64,000 bases of DNA from Dirofilaria immitis (Eukaryota > Nematoda > Chromadorea > Rhabditida > Onchocercidae): NCBI GenBank assembly GCA_024305405.1, contig JAKNDB010000087.1:4280501-4344500 (forward strand). Reading direction: 5' to 3'. The notes below the pieces were generated by a model. The model saw only the letters and a program-made list of their open reading frames with translations, ran no database searches and was not told the origin of the DNA. This document shows, one piece after another, positions 35,318 through 49,600 of this stretch (position 1 is the first letter of the stretch; every line of letters starts with the position of its first letter). Position numbers and translations under genes: made by a program.

Positions 35318-38173
35318 TTATTTTTTTAAATTTTGTCCAATGATTTTGATTTCTGCGTCAATAGTTTTTTTGGCAAATTTCTCTGAAGATGCTGGATCAT
35401 CATCCAATGGATCCATTTCTTCAAACGGCATGTTACTATCGAATTTGATATACTCTGAAACTTTGAATAATTCAACAGCGGAATTCATCTAAGGAGTAAA
35501 ATTGTAAAGTAGCTATAAAACTACTGGATTTTATTTCTTAAAATATAAAAATTACCATATGATTAGCTTTAACTTTTGCTGTCAAAATCAAACAATGATA
35601 GATTTCAACAGAGCTGAATTTTCAGCACCAGTTTAATTTCGCTATTACAAATGTGCTTACAACTTGCTTTTATATTTTTATTTTCAGTTATACATAAAGT
35701 ATTAATTTTCATTTCGTAATTTATATGTATAATTTGTTTCAGGTTGCTTAGGTTTTATTGTATTCATTACAAAAGAATGCCAAGATGGAGAAATAAAAAA
35801 ATAAAATTTAGGAAGTAAATGAAAGTTATTTTCTTAAAATTCTTCCTTTGATAAAAATAATCTTTCGTGGAAAATTCGTCGAATTCCTTAATAATAAATT
35901 TTAAAAAAAAGGAAAAAATTTGAAGGAAAAAAGGCACTGAGAAAAAGTATGATCGATTAATTTAAATTATTTTAAGATTCTCTGATGCAACATTAATTTA
36001 AATGAAAAATATAAGAAAGAATTTTCAATCGTTTTGGAATATATATTTTAGTTTTATGAAATATAATCTTTATTATTGATGAAATTAATCTTTCTTCAAT
36101 ATTTTAAAAATTTTTCATTGAAGAATTTCTGTGTCGCGGACATTTCTATTTAAAAAATTTCCAGAAATTTCTTAGTAATTGATATCACTCAAACTTATTA
36201 AAGTCATAAAATGATATCATCATGCGTTTTTTCGTAACTTTAAAACATTGTTTTTGTCATGAAATGTTTCATGCATACTGTATTCTGGCATTACAAAACG
36301 ATAAAACTTTGTGTAAAGTTTTTGCGGAAGAAAGAAAAATGAATTAACCAAGCAAGTCTAGTCCACCATCATGATTGGTATTGAATAAATCAAATATCGA
36401 TTGAAAATTGGAGCGAGGTTTCAGAGCATATCGTTGAGCCAAAATATTTATCACTTCGTTGATATTTAATTTCGAGTCGAAATTCTCGTCAAATTCCTGT
36501 AATTCTTTCTTATTTTAATTTAAGGAATTATTGTGTTGAACTCCATGAATCCTTAAATGATTTTACTACTATTATTAAACGAATCACCGCAGATATTCCT
36601 TTTAATTTATTACTGGAAACTTTCATAAATTTATCTTTTTGAAATGTACCATACTTTTCGGTTCCCCTTTTTGTACAATTAGATTTGCCGTAAAAATCTA
36701 TCACACCATAATATTTTAGATGTAACATGAAATACTGGTAAGCTTTTTATTCAGTTTATTCATCTTCAGAATGATTCTACTTTTTCAACCAAATATAGTA
36801 TAGAAATGAAAGAGAATCAATACTTTATCTCATATCATTTAGCTTTAACTTACTTTTACATGGATATAATTTAATTTAGAAAATTATTAATTTTAGTTTT
36901 CTGAATAATTTTTCGAAAATTTTCAGAAAATTATAAAATCAAATTGCTTGTATGTGTATTCAACTTGCTGATTAAAATGAAATTTGCTGATTAAAAATGC
37001 TGATTAAAATGAAATTTAAATGAATAAGGATATATTTTAATACTTTATAAATTCGACCAAAATACTGTGAACGTCTCTCATCAACTTCCTTCTGCTTTAC
37101 GTTTTCTTTAGCATCATATTCATTACGTGATACGAATCCATCACCTGTGATTAGCAAGTTCTAACAAAAGAAATACGATATATTCAAGTATGCTTACGTG
37201 TAACGTAATCTCTTCCTCTCTTGTGAGATGCACAGATTTATAGGAGTAGTATAAGATTCATCGTTAGGACATTCAGATAGGTATTTTGAATGATAATACA
37301 TAAGACGAGATCAGAATTCTTTCGAGTTTAAATCTTTGTGAATCAGATTCTACTATCTCTTTTCATTTACAGTTTTCACAAAACAAAAATAAATCAACTT
37401 TACAGTTGAAAAAAATTTTTCAAGTTTCTCAGAGGATTGACTTCAAAATTGTTGCAAGTAATGAAGGATTAATAACTTTAAGTCCATTAAATTATCATTA
37501 TTAAATTATATTTATATTAATATTACCAATAACTTACATCCCACTGATTTACTAAGCTATTTATAAATTAAAAAATGTAATTGGAAAAAAAAACTAACGA
37601 TTCTTGTCAATTTGTTCGAACTCATACTTCTTCATCACTTCGTACGGTAAATCCAGGCGAAGAAATTCAGCAAATGATAGCTCATTATCATCATTTTGAT
37701 CTGATCGAGCAAATTGCTCTTCTGATTTCGAAAATGATTGAATGAAAACAAAAGTGATTGAAGGCATCAAAAAAAAGTGTAGTGAGAAATAATATTGCTG
37801 CCAGATACCAAAAAATGTAAAAATCTTTTTTAGGCGAATTTTTTAATTTGAAGTGAAAAAGATAATGATTATTTTACAAGTTGGAAAATGTTCGAAATTT
37901 GTTTTCCAGTATGAATGGAAAAATATGTAGAATGCTGCATCATTATCACTGCACTAATAATGTTTCAAACTCTGAACAACAAATTTTAAAGCGCTGTTAT
38001 TTTGGAACTTAAGTTAATGATAGAATATTGTATAAAGAATTCAGAATATGTTGAAACTAACCAGCAGTTTCATACGGAAAATCAGAGATGATATCAGGAA
38101 CTCTAAGTATGATTGTTCTCGAGCTGACTAAATAAATGAAACAAAGTAATAGATGGAGTGATGAAGCAAACAT
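35318..38173 (-). CDS. Secreted or ER-luminal protein with four EF-hands
   Basis: A probable calcium-binding protein of the secretory pathway. Exons: 38062..38173 (start), 37599..37721, 37044..37144, 36349..36496, 35318..35488. Phases match throughout. Residues 1-17 form a signal peptide ([15 protein letters not shown]). Four EF-hand loops follow at about 45-56 ([12 protein letters not shown]), 76-87 ([12 protein letters not shown]), 115-126 ([12 protein letters not shown]) and 151-162 ([12 protein letters not shown]), the last split by the final intron. Read strictly in phase, the last exon gives DEFRC and stops. One base fewer would instead continue into 55 residues with an acidic patch (EEMDPLDDD), so a one-base insertion near 35478-35482 is suspected. 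There is no HDEL-like retention signal at the long end. Resembles reticulocalbin-like proteins in layout, but I do not assign an orthologue. Confidence 0.8.
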
Positions 38174-38277
38174 TCTTTACTGTTAGAGATGACCTGAATT
38201 AGAAATGCAGTTGTTCTACTGGTACAAATGCAGTTGACTTTAGTATTTTCAAATGATATCAGGAGTTTATAGATGCC

Positions 38278-38285
38278 TATTTATA
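38278..38285 (-). promoter_or_regulatory. TATA box of the EF-hand gene
   Basis: TATAAATA on the minus strand about 105 bp upstream of the ATG at 38173. Confidence 0.4.
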
Positions 38286-38289
38286 GAAT

Positions 38290-41200
38290 GAAACTGCCCT
38301 CTCATTTTATTTTAATTCTCGACTTCCTCACTCCCACATCTAAATATTCAAGTTTTCTTGCTCATTGTCCCATTGTCATTGCTGTGATGACAGTTTAGAG
38401 GGGCGGGAGTTTGTTAAAAAATTTGAAAAGAAAAATATCCTAAAAAATCGATTATTTTATTGAGTCGATCTTCTACCTATGTATCGGTTGACTAAAACAT
38501 TACATTGTTTACTGTTTCAAATTTTCGCTTCATCGGTAGAACATTTCATTTCACCGATGACGTTCATTTAGTCTAAAGATCAAACACTATATGTAAACAA
38601 GTAACTATTATCTATGCTTCATTTTGAAACAGCTCATATGAGCTTTTTATTTTTTAACAAAGATTCTTGCTTTGGTGAGTGGTGTGAGTGAACACATATA
38701 TGTAAAATGCTCACTAGGCCTCCACTCCATCACAAACTTATCATCATTAACCTAACGATTATTTATGATAATAATAGAGAAATGGATAGAATTTCTTCAA
38801 CTAAAATTTAATTATAATCTTAAAATTGAAATCAGTATCAATTTTTAAAATAAAATAAAAAAGTGACCGTTTCAAACAGATTATACTACCACTGGCCAAC
38901 TATTTTGCTTGAAATAATTGTTGATTAATTTGTTGGATAATCAATTCATCTTATTTGTTTAACTATCTTATTATGCTTATGGACAAATAACAACTTTTCA
39001 ATTTACTTGAAGTTTGAATTATCCATCTGTTTTCACTGCTGAGCCATAGCTCTTCATGTTAGCTTTTGTAATAATTCAAAAAATCAGATTTGCAAACACT
39101 TTTAATAAAATAAAGAATTTTTAAAATTTTAGAAAAATTCTTTATCAATTCGTTTAAATGTTACACAAACACAAAATTGTTTTAATCATTCCCTTCTCAA
39201 ATATTTATAAAAATTCTTGTGAAATGTATATAAAACGCTACTTAATCCGATTTAGCTACTAAACACGCAATAAAGAAATTCAGCGCATTGATTTGTAATT
39301 TAGTAATGGAATTGCTTTGAAATTCAATTCTCGACGATTTTACAAAATTTAAAACTTCGTTGAAAAAAATTACTCTTCATAGAAGGTAGGAACTAATGAA
39401 AGATTTTGTATTTAAGCTATCATACAAAATTGATGTTAAAATTTAACCAAAATTCTTTTGAAAAACTCTCTAAATAATAAACTCAAATTAAAGTCACCGA
39501 CCAGTCGAATAGTATTTGATTGAGCAATTTCACTGCTGTTCTTTTTTACTTTCAAATGCGCTCAATACCTATTGATTAAGATCAAAAATTCTCGTACTTA
39601 AAAATTTTTAGATCGTCTTCCGATAAGTTCTCGTCTTCTGAAAAAGTACTTATCATCAGCAGTATCTATACACTAATGTAATAATTTAAGTATGGTTTGA
39701 CAAATGTAGCTGAGAATAAACAAATAATCATTCAGGCTATTATATCTTTTTTTTAGAGTTATTAGGCCGTAAAATAACTGAAAACGAATCAAATATTTTA
39801 GAATGAAATGCGCTTTCAACCGTTAGACTCATAAAATTTTGCTTTTTCTCGAATTTTCTTTCCTTAAATTTTTGAAGTTTTTTCTGTCATGTATTAATAA
39901 AAAAGTTTATTTTTTCAAATGGATTTTTTGATCAGAAATTTTTCATTTTTATGAAAAATTTGATTCACAATAAATAGCAAAATGAGATGACAGAAGAAAT
40001 AGAAGGGCCATTTATTTCTTTTTTTCGAGCTACATTTTTCTAATGCTTTTTTTGAGATTTTTTGCGAGAATTCACTGAGTGGAATTTACAATCAAATGTT
40101 TGGCAAATTTATCTTAATTAGAATCTTGTGATTGAAATGTAACTGTAAGAAATGTTTATTGAAAATATTTATCATCTGTCGTAAGGTGACATGTCTAAAA
40201 TTTCCCATCACTCCAAACTTCCACTTTACTGTAAATTATAATCTTTTTGATGACCTGAAATTTAATATCAGATTAGTTTTTATTTTATTCAGGAAATTAA
40301 TCTGCACATGACCTTTGCATCACGAAATAATTTGTCATAATGTTAACATACTTTATCATTTTACTATCTGTATAGCTTTTTGAGATAAATTATCATATGA
40401 AACTACAAGAATAGTAGTAAGAACGGTATTCTTCATTGTTGAGACATCAAATGAAATATTGATGAGAGCTCATCATTCAATGATAATATCATAGAACTGT
40501 TTATCATCGAAAGTTCTTTTCTTATTTCGTTATCTTCGATATTTGTTATAAACAAAGTAATTCATAAAAGTTACGTCATTCGTCGCATTTTCAGATAAAT
40601 GCATGCACTGCCATCATTAACAGTAACTGTTACAAAATGACGGACGCTTTGAATTTTGGGAATGCGAAAAATTTGATTTTTTGGCTATTGAACGAAACGA
40701 ACGGTAAAGTTAAGTTAGTCATTTCCAATGTCGCAATACCGTTTCATTCATTCATTTATCAATTAATTTGTTTTTTTTACATAATTATTTATTTGACATT
40801 GCATTTTCTGTAATGAACAAATGATGCTCTATTCAATATAAAACTGTATTGAGATATCATAGGAAGATATGCAGAGATAAAGATATCAGAGAAATATTTA
40901 AGAATGATAAAATCTTATCAAAAATATGCGTTAGAACTAAGTCGTTCGCAATTTTGATGAAAATATTTTGAGAGTGTCCTATGATGGATGGTCACTGTAT
41001 ACAACATTATTGATGACTTTTACTTTCCTTACAAAATTCGAAAATTCTAAAATTCGAAGCAAAGTCAACTTATCTAACCGAAATATAAATGAGTAAAAAT
41101 CTGTTAAGGAAAATATTGTGAATACGACACTTGGTGACAGCATAGTAATTGTTGAAATTTTATTGAAATATCAACACATTCATTTTGAACAATAACCATC

Positions 41201-44200
41201 ACTTCAGTCTGTATTATATTTTTTCCATATTTATGTGATATTCCAGAAATTTCAAACAATATTTCAAATTAACGGAATGAAACTATATTCCTGAGCAAGT
41301 ACTTTAACTACACAAGCAGATCAGAAACATTTGTTTTCATCCACTACTACAATATTATTATTTACTGGTTTATGAATAATGTAGTTATAGTTATTCGAAA
41401 ATTGAAATCCATAAGATAATTATTCTGCATATTTTAAATTAAAATTTTTGAAAGCAATTCGTTCTATTTTCAAAATATAAAGTCTAAACAAGCAAAATAG
41501 AAATTTCAAAAACATTGACTCGAATTTCACATATAATTTCAAACAAACTATTTTATGATATATTTAACATATTTATCACATGATCTAACTAAATCTAGTA
41601 ATTAAAGATCACAATTTGCGTGAATTACAAACAGAGTCATTGCGAATCGCTGAGGTATCATTAACCGGAAATGATATTTACATAACATACTTTATATTGA
41701 ATTGGTTTTATAATTTGGATTCCATAAATCCCAGAAATTTTTGCATTATTTCTCAATTCATTTAAAATGAGAAAACAAATACATATTTAGATAAAAATGG
41801 CAACTTATAAGAACAAAGTTAAATTAAATCAAATTTTGAAATGGAACAAATTTAGGAAGTTTTTTAAAACTACAGGATCATCATGAACTAGTTCATTGAT
41901 GAAATATTTATGTGTCATTTTCTGTTGATCAAATTTTAGTGGTCATGCATGACTCATACTGTTTACATCACATGTGTAAGTAATCAGTTTAATTACTGGA
42001 TTACATAAAAACGTATTAGACTATTATGCTGGATAAGTGGGGAAATTTCCATAAATAATATTAGCCATTCACTTATCGCTATTAAATAGGACATATGTCA
42101 TTCGCGCCTTCAGGTGGGACTCTCTGACAAGCTAAACTGTAATTATAAGAAATTACTTTTCATTAGAAAATAAATTGAAATTTGTTTCTGATATATTTTT
42201 CATTTTAATACTATTTTGAGCAGATTGAATTGATTGATTTACACTTCGAATGAATCACAGATTACATCTAATGTATATCTGGGATAGATGATGTTTAACT
42301 TGAGCAGATCAAAGTCTATTGCTGATACTTTTACGATTATTACGTGATGAAAATGCACTGCGGCTACTAATATGCTTCTTAATTAAAAGAAAGAAACACA
42401 CCTATAAAGTAAGCATTGATTTCAATTGATAGTGAAAAAATTGGATGAAAAGATCGGATTTAATGCTTGAAGTGTCTTACTTATAAGTGGGAAATATTTA
42501 GTTTTTGAGTCAAAAAATTGTTAAACACTTTACTGAAATTTTTTATGACCTTTTTTTTACATTTCTCATCCATTTCTGAAAATTACACTGCCCACAGTAA
42601 GTAAATTAAGGAAATTACAATAGAAAAAGTTTAAAATTAAACTAATAACATTGAATGTAGACCTTTTTATCAATTCGATTCATTTATATGATGCAAGGGT
42701 TCGGTATTATTAACGTTGTTAACGAGGACTTATATAAATTCTTTATAATCAAAATGAGAAGTACATATATACGACCGAACGAATAAATGATAAAAACAAA
42801 GTAATCTCGTTTCTTCTGTCGGTCTATTGGGGAATAAGATAATATAATGTAAAACTGGATTCTAAAATTTTTAGCTACGAATTTATTACTCTTGAATCCA
42901 ACCTTTTCTAATATATCAAGTGGAAAAACAAAATAACCAGTAAATTAATTTACTAACCACTGATGGTACTTTTTAGGATATTTCTCATATTAAAAATATG
43001 TTAATAAATGTGCTATCACAACAAAGTGATTACATATGACACCATAATTTTTCTGAGTTTAAAAATCGTAAAAATTTTTCATATTATTATTCCATTTTTT
43101 TTTGGAAATGAACTAAAAAACAAATACAGTTTGCACAAATTAGAACCAAGTGAGATAATAATGGCGATAACTTACGTTCATAATATTTCTGCAAAAATTT
43201 CCAGATGAAAGCATCGGAATATTTTGAACAGATTCTGAATTCACAAAAATAATGAATTTTGTTTTACCTTTAATCAATTTTTGATCCAATTAAATTTTTT
43301 GTTCTTTGAAAATGCGTAAATAACTACCTCCTTTTCTCCAAGTTATACTATTTTCAATTTTTTGTGCTAAAGTAGAAAATCTTTAAACTTAAAATTGTTC
43401 CAACTAATAGCTATGCAATAAAAATCCTTTTTCAATTTTTTCAATTCAAAAGCATGTAACCTGCATATTAGGTAAGCTCTAACTTGACTATGAGAGATTC
43501 TGGAATCAATTCCAGCAAGATTCTATTCCGATTATCTTAGTATTTTTATCTTATTTGATATCTCAGGATGCTTAGATTAGATGGACATCAACTATTTTTG
43601 CAGTACGTTGAGCGACGCCCCATATCCTTATGATACCCTAACATCAATCGATAGTAGGAAAATTTGAAAAAAACTTTTCTTTTGTCTATCCCATTCTCAA
43701 TTCCTCCGTTATTTCTCCTCACTTAATAATTACTTAAAGTAATTGATGACTCTGGAAAGAAACAATTCTTATATTATAGATAAAATCTTGTAACAATTCC
43801 TTCTCAACCTTTTTAATGGTATTCCTGATATTTCTGCCATCGAAGTAATCTTTTAATCTTTCTTTGCTCTGAAAAGCAATGCAACGAATGATGTGACGCA
43901 CGGGCAAAGGAATGCGGTATTATATTCGTCCAATATACTAAACTTCTATTGCTTCTGTTCTGTACAGTAAGCAATTCATGCATACTGAGCATATCTGCAC
44001 AAACATCTATAAAAAAGCATTCCGAACATTTTATTTACATACATATATAAAAATTTTATCTTTACATACAGGAGTACATTTATTGAGAGATTTTTTCCCA
44101 TCAACCAATCGATGAAAAAAATGGCGATGGATGCTGTTTTGTCAATCAACTTCTAAAAGCAATAAATCATTACAATAAATTACTAATAATTGAAAATAAA

Positions 44201-44640
44201 ATGTACGATCAATTCAATAAAATAACAGAATAAGACATAGTTTGAGGAGTGAAGTAGTCTTTGAAAAACTTATAACTTTTTTCTACGAATTCGATAAAAG
44301 TTTGCTGCCTACTCCTGCAGTCAATATCGCTAAAATATAATAAATAAATAACAAAAAGAAGTTTTGGATCAATTAAAGCTAAATTCATCAACCTTCGACA
44401 CTAATAGAAAGCTAATACACAAATATGCTGATGTTTCAATGCAAACTAAAAAGGAAAAAGAAAACGAGCTTTTAATCACTTAGGTTTGGGATAGCACGAA
44501 CTGAAACGCAATATCGAAATCATTAAAATTTAATGAAATTGAAGTCATGAAGCACTCTTTCATATTATAAAAATGATATTTTGCTATTTCTCTTATAGAA
44601 AAAAAAAGATTTTTACTTAATACAATCAAAGAACAAAGAT
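38290..44640. other. Large gene-poor region
   Basis: More than six kilobases of AT-rich sequence. The only candidate is a short start-like exon at 40637..40703 (MTDALNFGNAK..., donor CG|GTAAAG), for which no following exon was found. The plus frame at 43008-43208 is low complexity. Nothing else is supported. Confidence 0.4.
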
Positions 44641-44652
44641 TTTACCTTCATC

Positions 44653-45306
44653 TTAATTGTTGTCAGTGTCTTCTTCTGCAAAAACTTGCGGAGGTTGCTT
44701 TCGTTCATTGGAATAAGGTATGATTATTGCTATATAACCTTGATTTTCAGCAGCAGAGCGCATTAAATTGGGATCTTCCAGAAGCCGTTCATTGACTTCA
44801 ATTAAAAGAGCTCTAATACCTGCACGTAGTACATATTCAGTACCATCATCGCAATGCACAATACAAAGTTTTGTATCCGGCAATAGCGCTAATCCACCCT
44901 GCATGCAGTACTGGTAATCCATCGAAAATATTTCATATATTCTTATCTCTTTCTTATCATTACAATTTTGGATTGATCTAATATAATAAGGTGCAGAGAC
45001 ATGAAAATCATGATCAACTTGTGTTTAATCACAGGAAACTATACCGATGAAAAAATTACCTTTTTGCTTTGCCGCTAACTTTCTGCTTACTTCGATCAAT
45101 CCCTTTATTTTTTTCATATGCCAATCAATTCTTCTGATCCGCTTCCGTACCAATTCATGATTTTTATACAGCGTAACGATTATCACTCCATTTGGATGTC
45201 GCAAATAGCACAAACCATTCTCGCCATTTTTCAAAATATAACGCTTATAATTCCGATCTATCATTGATCGGTAATTTAATTCATTGGCATGTCTTGTGGA
45301 ATCCAT
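44653..45306 (-). CDS. abitram: ABITRAM (FAM206A/Simiate) homologue
   Basis: ABITRAM is a small lipoyl-domain-like protein that binds actin and affects transcription in vertebrates. Exon 1 is 45060..45306 and exon 2 is 44653..44898. Family features are [10 protein letters not shown] near the start, [14 protein letters not shown], a basic [10 protein letters not shown] stretch, [14 protein letters not shown], the block [16 protein letters not shown] and GYIAIIIP near the end. It gives about 164 residues, close to the vertebrate length. The phases do not agree: the donor AAAAAG|GTAATT leaves one base while exon 2 needs none. Either one A of the A5 run is extra or the in-phase donor GTAAGC about 30 bases upstream is used, removing the basic stretch. 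An acceptor-like TTCTTCAG lies about 40 bases upstream of the ATG. Confidence 0.75.
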
Positions 45307-45309
45307 TCG

Positions 45310-46650
45310 ATCGCCGTACGACAGTTTTTCTTTGCCTGAAGAATCTCACAATTCCTGGTGTCAACTATTTGAATCTTAGCTTCTCTCAATTTCAAAACAC
45401 TTTTTCCTAATTAGGATAACATTTTCTTTTGAGTAAATGATGCTTAGACTCACTAATTATTAATCCCAAAAAAGAAATAAATAAATAAATAAAATAAAAA
45501 ATAAACATAATGATTAGTGGCTTCCATTCAATTTGAATATCTTACTATGATATGAGAATTGGAGCAAGTAGAGTGCGGACTTGGTCAAGCGAGACCGTAT
45601 AGTGGCTGGAATTGATAAGCTCTTTCAGAAATACAAAATGTTGTTCATCTTAGCGCATAATCTTAGATCACTTATGACTACATCATTGCCACAAACTTGG
45701 GTATTTCATCCAAAAATGCTCCTTCAAATAGTCTCAAATCATAGAAAATTTTATTAAATATCAGTTACTTCAATATCGCAATAGGCAATTCAACAAATCA
45801 GTCGAAATACAACTAGTCTATCAAAAATATTTCGAAAACATTGCTCAACAATCAGTTTAGAGATAAAAACAAATTCAAAATAATATAAATTCCAGCACTA
45901 CAAAGATGCTGCATTTAACTTCAGCATGTTGTGTAGAAAAGAGGTTATGACTTCATTACTTCACTGGATCATCGGAATTCTCTATACTGTTTTGTATGTA
46001 GCAAGTATATAAGATAACATATTTTTCTTATATTTCCAAATCAATGATCAAAAATGATATCGGTGAATAATACACAAAATCACAGTCTGTCGTTAGAATG
46101 TTTATAAATTTAAAAATGAAACATCGCTTTAAGTATTTAACTTATTTTTTACATTATTAAAAGAAGCCAAATTTAGCTAAATTAATAAAATATGTATCAT
46201 GAAGCTACAAAATCTTGAGCAAATCAAAAATTGCAGAAAATAAACGCAAGTCTGATTTTAAATAGAAGAATACAGTTCTAAAACAAGCAAAATACTTGAA
46301 AATTTTTTCATGCCATAAATTTCTTTGTTGATTTCAGCAATCGCAATACAGAACAATGTTGATTTGTATAGAACTGCTCACGATTCAGTTCTTTAATTTA
46401 ATTTTAAAAGTGATAAAGAAATCAATAATATTTAGTAGCCCGCATTATAAACATATGCAAAAGAATATATATATTTAATCCAATTATAAAGAATATAAAG
46501 CAACAAAATAAAAAAGAAGAAAATGCACAGAAAACTTTTGAAGGATTATGCATGCAACTTAAGAGTTTACAGAAACTCTTTCGAATTATGTGAGGATCAA
46601 AAGAAAAATAATCTAGCGAATACTAAAATAACTTTCAAAGACCATAGCTA
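45310..46650. other. Intergenic, with AAAT repeat
   Basis: No gene is supported. A short AAAT microsatellite lies at about 45475-45500. Confidence 0.5.
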
Positions 46651-46654
46651 AAAG

Positions 46655-49600
46655 CTAAAAGTCCGGGAAACGATTAGCATCTTCTCGATAAGATTTCGGT
46701 ATTTTAAACATTTTTGATGTTAAATCATTGCGGAACATGAATTTCTGGAATGTAACTTTCGCCGATATTGTTGGTAATATAGGAATTTCTGAAATAAAAG
46801 ATCATAAATTGTAAACAAATCAAATAGAAATAACCTACTCGAACATAAATTTTTTGAATTTCAAAAATATTTACCAACTCGAACTGGAAAACCAGATGGC
46901 AGCTTTACGTTACAAAAACACCGCAGTTTATCGAAGTGCTTGAAAGGTGCAACAATTTCAAGAATATCCAATAAAATGTCAACGGAAAGCGGGAAATCTT
47001 CAGCCTGGAAAATTTGGATGTTTTTCAAAAAATTTGCTCCATAAGAAGCATGACTAGCAGCTGTTTGAAAAATTCATGATTTTAAATAATTATAATATAA
47101 CGAAAAATAAAGATGCATTAGCACTGCAGTTATCATTTGATTTTTTTTAAAAATTCTCCAACTATTTAAAAAGCTGTAAACTTAGGCAGAAAATTGTTGA
47201 GCTTTTTTTGACTACAAAATGAATAGGTATACATCTCTTTCGAAAGTTTATTTACTATCAATCGATTTAATTTCCCTAACCAAAACGATCATTCAAATCT
47301 TTCTGTCTGTTTATTTTCTAGTACATTTCTCTTGGCATGAAAGAAAAATGAAAATTTTCGAAAAAGATTCACAAAATGTCACACGATCCTGGCATTATTA
47401 ATAGAAAAGATTTTCACCATTGCAACAAGAGCTTTGAATTTTTTGTAGTCTGCTTAACAACTTGAGTTCGTCCTAGAGAAGGGCATGACCAGCAGCAGCA
47501 TTAATATATTCATCCCATGTAGCTGCTATTTTTCGTGGTGGAGGCAGACTTTTTCGGTGTTGAAGGCTCTGAAATTAATACCATTATATGCAATAATGAA
47601 ATAAATTTCCTTTATTTCTATCATTTTATTCAGTATTCGATAAATATACTAGAACTCTCATAAAAATCAACACAATTACGAAAAAAATTTCAAATAATAT
47701 GACTTGAACATACTATAAATTCATCTTCTGTCATCAACGATCCTATTGCTAGATTTTGCAGGAATGTCTTGTTCTTCTTGATATCTTCTGCTGTCAAGTG
47801 TTCTCTTCTGTATTTGTTCAAAAATTCATATGAAATGAAAATTCTTCAAATCATAAGTTCAAATCTCAAACTGAATTACTCGACTTGGATAATTTTAATT
47901 TTTTTTTGATTTTTTGACGATTTAACTGCTGAATAAATGCGCTATTCATCGGAATGAATACTTGGAATAATGAAAAGAAAAATGAAACCTATCACCATAA
48001 ATTTATCCTTTTGGCAAACAATAATTCACATCTCTTAAGAAAATTTTACATAACATTTTCCGAACAAAAACTAACCGTTTACGAGTAATTAATGATATAC
48101 CCTCCACAGTATAATAAACAGCATTATAATCACCCACTTGTTCCTGCAAAATCATACCTACGTCAGAAAAGAATGGTGAAGATAAAAAGAAATATTTAAT
48201 ATATAGTTTCGAAGATAAAAGTCTGAAAGGAATTAAAGCTGAATTTAATTAAAGCTAACCAATTTTTCGTGCTTGAAAATCCAACCACTTATTGCTCTTT
48301 CAAAGGTTATTGGTTTTGTAGAGATCTGAGCGCTTACAATATCAGAAGACATTAAAACATCAATTTGTTCATCCAATTCAGCTTCTGATTCCTCATGCCT
48401 TATATATTGGAATACCTAAAAAACTATAATATTGGAAGCTGAAAAAAAAACGAATAATTTAATACGCAAATAAGATTAATAAGTTTTGCGGAAAAAATTT
48501 TTGATATTAAAAAAACCTTAGCTTCATGATCTAAAATCAAAAGCTGGTGCTTCGAGCGATTGGGATCTGATGCAAAAATGAAAGATATATTGCCTCGTTC
48601 CCAGGTCCGATCATTAAAATCAACAAGTGTTGTGTCCAACCTTAGGTTTGTCCCACATTTATATATTTTACATACATCTGATGGAAGTATCTTCGTGAGC
48701 AAAGGAACTGAAATTTTAAGATTACAGGAAGAATTTTCTGCAATCACATATATAATTCTAACTTTGACTTATAAGATCTGCAGCATATTAACTTAGCAAC
48801 GCTATTTTGCACTTAACTGTCTCATTCTTTTTAGAGTGCGATTAACAGATCATTTGAAAGATCTAATTCTTGTGATGTTATGAGAACAAAGCTGACGATC
48901 TTCGACAAAAATAACTAAAAAAAAAAGCTAAAATTGTTAAGAACTTACGCCAACTTTGAAAGTCCCATTTCAATTCCAAATAGAAATCATCAAACTCAGA
49001 TAGCATCTTAAGTAAGTGAGGTTTTCGAGCTGTCATATTTTCCCGTGACTGTGCTTTTAATTTACGCAACATAATTGTAACTGAAAATGCAAAAAAAAAT
49101 ATGAAAATTCTAATCTTTATCAATAAGATATATGAACAGTTTCAGCTAAAAATGTAATCTAATATATATCTGATTTGGATAGAGCATTAAGATCATGTCT
49201 TATTTTTGAATTTTATTCAGACAGCGGTATAACTCGATTTTTCGTTTGTATCTGATTTATTTAAAATAACTAATGATTTTCATTAATAATCATACCAACA
49301 TTTAAACAATAATAAATTACAATCACATCAACATTCAAATAAAAACTTCTGAATGAAAAGATCACCGCAATGTAATCGAAGAAGAATCGTGGAAAAAAGC
49401 ATAAAAAAGCAAAAAAGCATTTAAAAAAAATATGACTGCATGATAAATGATGTAATAAAGTGGGATAATGGGAAATAAATTTACTTATTTGTCGATCGCC
49501 ATAGCTTATTGCTTCCATCAAACTATTCCATCCGTCTCTATTTTTCGATTTTACTGAAGCATTATGAGCAAGCAAAAGTGTTGTCGCCTCTGAAAATGCT

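Noticed and set aside
38631..38644. 14-bp perfect palindrome AGCTCATATGAGCT
   Set aside because: Isolated, with no partner sites or nearby start; expected by chance in a window of this size.
40637..40703. Start-like exon with GTAAAG donor
   Set aside because: No phase-compatible downstream exon found; kept only as a note.
43008..43208. Plus-strand frame of 66 codons
   Set aside because: Low complexity, with no gene context.
45570..45660. GC-richer patch that might be a tRNA
   Set aside because: Lacks both internal promoter boxes and any stem pairing.
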